Assembly (NCBI GenBank): GCA_001567515.1
Contig: LLEV01000017.1
Location: 1 to 42,090, forward strand
DNA: 42,090 bases
Direction: 5' to 3'
Origin: Microgenomates bacterium OLB22
GTDB taxonomy: Bacteria > Patescibacteriota > Microgenomatia > UBA1406 > HO2-37-13b
Shown here: piece by piece, positions 40,190 to 42,090 of the stretch
Layout of the letters: each line of letters opens with the position of its first letter
Numbering within the stretch: the stretch's first letter is position 1
The notes under the pieces: model-generated
The model's input: the letters and a program-made list of their open reading frames with translations, nothing else
The model's database searches: none
What the model was told of the DNA's origin: nothing
Made by a program: the position numbers and the translations under genes

Positions 40190-40337
40190 TGCCTGATTTT
40201 TGATATGTACCGATGTTCCTGCTCATTTAACCCCGGCTCGTCTCGCAAAGCTCTAGAGAAGCGGGGGGGGTTGTCGCGGATAGTCTTTTAGCTTTACGTT
40301 TTGGTTTTGAGATTTGAGTTTTGAACTTTGAGTTACC
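40190..40337. other. Gene-free spacer with dispersed motif
   Basis: Contains the 21-base motif TTCCTGCTCATTTAACCCCGG (40216-40236), which also occurs reversed at 527-547 and 5427-5447, then a G8 run and a low-complexity TTTTGAG/TTTTGAA stretch up to the stop of the nuclease gene. Confidence 0.5.
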
Positions 40338-41196
40338 TCAGAGTATATAGCTCTCTTCTTCCCTCGCTTTATCTCCATCTGGCAAGATGTATACATCCGC
40401 TGAATACTCATCGTTACCCACAAAATGAGCTGAGCCTTCGATCACCCTCTCAAGGGGACGACAGTGACGGCAGCCGTCTGTCGGGCAGGAAAATCTCTGT
40501 AGCTGTCTAGCCAACTTTATCTGCTTGGCGATCTTGAGTATCTGCTCATGTGAGGTAGCTAGGTCAGGTATCTCCTGCGGAGTCAGGTGATCATACTTAG
40601 CCAGGTACCAGTAACTCATCTGGCTCACGACCCTATTCTGACAGTTGTGTACCAACAGATGATATATAGGTAGCTGGAGAGAATCACTAGATTCCTCAGT
40701 CTTCCCTGTCTTGAAATCTATGATATGTACTTGGTTGGTGTCTGGGAAGTATTCGAGCCAATCGATCTTGCCACAGAGGATGATCCCATCCTCCTCAGAA
40801 AGCCAGTAATGCGGAAGATCGGCATTTATCTTGACCGCAAGACGAGTCAGTGGGCCAGGATGCTTTGTCACACGCTCAAGCATCTCCTTGCCCTTTTGGA
40901 TTGACAGATCCTCAAGATGGGTGTCAGTAAATCCTCCTTTCTCTCCTCTTACTTTTTGCCAGGCCTGCTCAAAACGCTCATGAAGGGGGACATCAAATCG
41001 GTGTTGCGTCTCAATAATGGATAGAGACTCAAGCACTTCATGTACGGCCTGTCCCAGTGCCAACGGGGGGCTCATGAGTTTTATCTTGTGGTTGGTAGCC
41101 GGATCTCGGTATACATGCTTCAGATAATACGCTCTCGGACATGACAAAAATCTTGTATTGAAGTATGAGATACCCAGACGGCAGTATATTTGGCAT
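40338..41196 (-). CDS. PD-(D/E)XK nuclease family protein (RecB/Cas4-like, frameshifted N-terminus)
   Basis: About 285 aa. ATG 41196 opens MPNILPSG, and removing one base from C3 (41173-41175) continues ISYFNTRFLSCPRAYYLKHVY, the N-terminal Cys element of RecB-family exonucleases. Later come GKIDWLEY (catalytic Asp), VHIIDFKTGK (D-x-K motif), QLPIYHLL (QxxxY) and a C-terminal cluster CPTDGCRHC, which with the first Cys could hold a 4Fe-4S cluster. AddB/Cas4-like proteins act in DNA end processing. No cas or addAB partner is nearby, so it stands alone. The start has a TATACT box nearby. Confidence 0.7.
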
Positions 41197-41245
41197 CGTC
41201 CATATACTATAGTATACTAAATTTGAAAAAAAGAGAGCTTGGCAC

Positions 41246-41268
41246 AAAAAAACCGCGTATGCGCGGTT
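41246..41268 (-). terminator. Rho-independent terminator
   Basis: On the minus strand AACCGCG-CATA-CGCGGTT then a T-run (the A7 at 41246-41252 on the plus strand). It closes the small gene at 41285. Confidence 0.85.
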
Positions 41269-41284
41269 ATGATCACTCAAGAAT

Positions 41285-41617
41285 TCAATCCCATCCGTAC
41301 TCAGCATCAAGATCACAGTCTGTGGAAAATGTGTTGGGCATGGCGTCCTTTTCCCAGCTGTAATATCCAAGGACACGTGTGCACCTGGATACTGCCCAGC
41401 GGCATCCGCTAAGCCAATTGGTAAAACTAAGAGATCCTGGACCCTTAAGTGAAAATGTTTTCCTGGACACGTCGACAAACGATCCATCCATAAATGTCAC
41501 CCGTCCTAATTTCACAGACTTAACCGGATAAGTTGATTCAATTAGCCAACCTAGAAAGCTCCAAGTTCGGGTTTTCGAAACAACTTCACCTGACTGGCCC
41601 AAAGTCACAATTCGCAT
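41285..41617 (-). CDS. Small orphan protein in a single-gene cassette
   Basis: A 110-aa hypothetical protein, no family recognised. AAGGAG lies 6 bases before ATG 41617, a TATAAT box is at 41652-41657, and a terminator follows at 41246. The sequence is strand-rich with Trp and Gly (TRTWSFLGWLIESTYPVKSV, VTFMDGSFVDVSRKTF), with three Cys in the second half and no membrane segment. It belongs to the same class of self-contained orphan genes as 12089, 17422 and 18164. Confidence 0.6.
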   Translation of the reverse strand: MRIVTLGQSGEVVSKTRTWSFLGWLIESTYPVKSVKLGRVTFMDGSFVDVSRKTFSLKGPGSLSFTNWLSGCRWAVSRCTRVLGYYSWEKDAMPNTFSTDCDLDAEYGWD

Positions 41618-41701
41618 CTTCGTCTCCTTCGAGTTCTGATGAGATTAGTTAATTATAGCACACTTTTGCAAAAAAGCTATAGGGTAATTATTGATTTATA
41701 G

Positions 41702-41707
41702 TATACT
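41702..41707 (+). promoter_or_regulatory. -10 box of leaderless msrB
   Basis: TATACT six bases before the GTG at 41714. Confidence 0.5.
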
Positions 41708-41713
41708 ATTATC

Positions 41714-42090
41714 GTGAAAAAAAAGAATGAGGCTTATTGGAGAGAAAAAGTTGACACCTGAGCAATATAGGGTACTTCGTCAGAAAGGCACAGAGATTCC
41801 CTTTAGTGGTGAGTATTTGTCGACTGACAAGGAAGGAGTTTACTCATGCGCTGCTTGTGGTAAGCCACTCTTTCAATCTGAGACTAAGTACCACACGGGC
41901 TCAGGTTGGCCCAGCTTTTGGGATGCTGTCGACAAAGAGGCAATTGCTCTATCCGATGATACCTCTCACGGCATGCATCGTGTTGAGATCAGTTGTGCCA
42001 ATTGCGACTCACATCTCGGACATCTGTTTGAAGATCCGACAACTCCTACAGGTAATTACTATTGCGTAAACTCAGCCGCACTCGATTTTA
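41714..42090 (+). CDS. msrB: Peptide-methionine (R)-S-oxide reductase, partial (frameshifted)
   Basis: Repairs R-methionine sulfoxide in proteins. The start of this copy is in two frames: GTG 41714 reads KKKNEAYWREK, and removing one base from A5 (41745-41749) continues KLTPEQYRVLRQKGTEIPFS, the normal MsrB N-terminus. The zinc-binding pairs CAAC and CANC, the GSGWPSFWD motif and the active-site region YCVNSAAL (catalytic Cys) are present. The last few codons are cut by the window edge. A TATACT box six bases before the GTG suggests a leaderless transcript. Confidence 0.9.

Overview
The window reads as a chromosomal contig of a Candidate Phyla Radiation (Patescibacteria) bacterium, most likely of the Microgenomates type; this placement is inference. 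The reasons are giant proteins without recognisable families, proline/serine/threonine linkers, Asn-rich repeat surface proteins, many short or absent 5' leaders, UGA used as a stop, and a very accessory gene content with only two housekeeping-type genes (glyA and msrB). No tRNA, rRNA, CRISPR array or insertion sequence was recognised.

Layout. 1-489: start of a membrane-anchored Ig-like protein (minus strand, cut by the window edge). 566-9857: two tandem paralogues of a giant unknown protein, the upstream copy intact (1463 aa), the downstream copy interrupted by four frameshifts and a stop. 9984-17308: a minus-strand glycan locus (O-antigen-ligase-like protein, two GT2 and two GT4 glycosyltransferases, a GT2-flippase fusion) with a SurA-like protein and a small orphan gene between. 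17358-21335: plus-strand small genes with their own promoters and terminators, and glyA. 21510-23524: hypothetical protein, GT2 and zinc-ribbon SAM methyltransferase (minus). 23555-36448: a surface/secretome locus with a propeller-lipase, a TasA/camelysin-like protein, a lamin-tail-domain protein, an RTX-repeat protein, three Asn-rich repeat proteins (one with an LPATG sorting signal), a small secreted protein and a subtilisin. 36592-38533: a cellulose-synthase-like GT2. 38593-40337: repeat elements, hairpins and two paralogous small membrane proteins in matching promoter/terminator cassettes. 40338-41617: PD-(D/E)XK protein and a small hypothetical (minus). 41714-end: msrB, cut by the edge.

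How the genes may work together (inference): the glycan locus, the BcsA-like synthase and the secretome locus would build and decorate the cell envelope. The repeat proteins are candidates for a surface layer or fibre coat, and the subtilisin and lipase for surface processing or host-cell contact.

A technical point governs the whole annotation. At least 21 places show a gene changing frame by one base, nearly all at homopolymer runs, with clear protein similarity on both sides. I therefore give merged gene spans and state the frameshift. Sequencing error is the simplest explanation; some could be real decay or transcriptional slippage.
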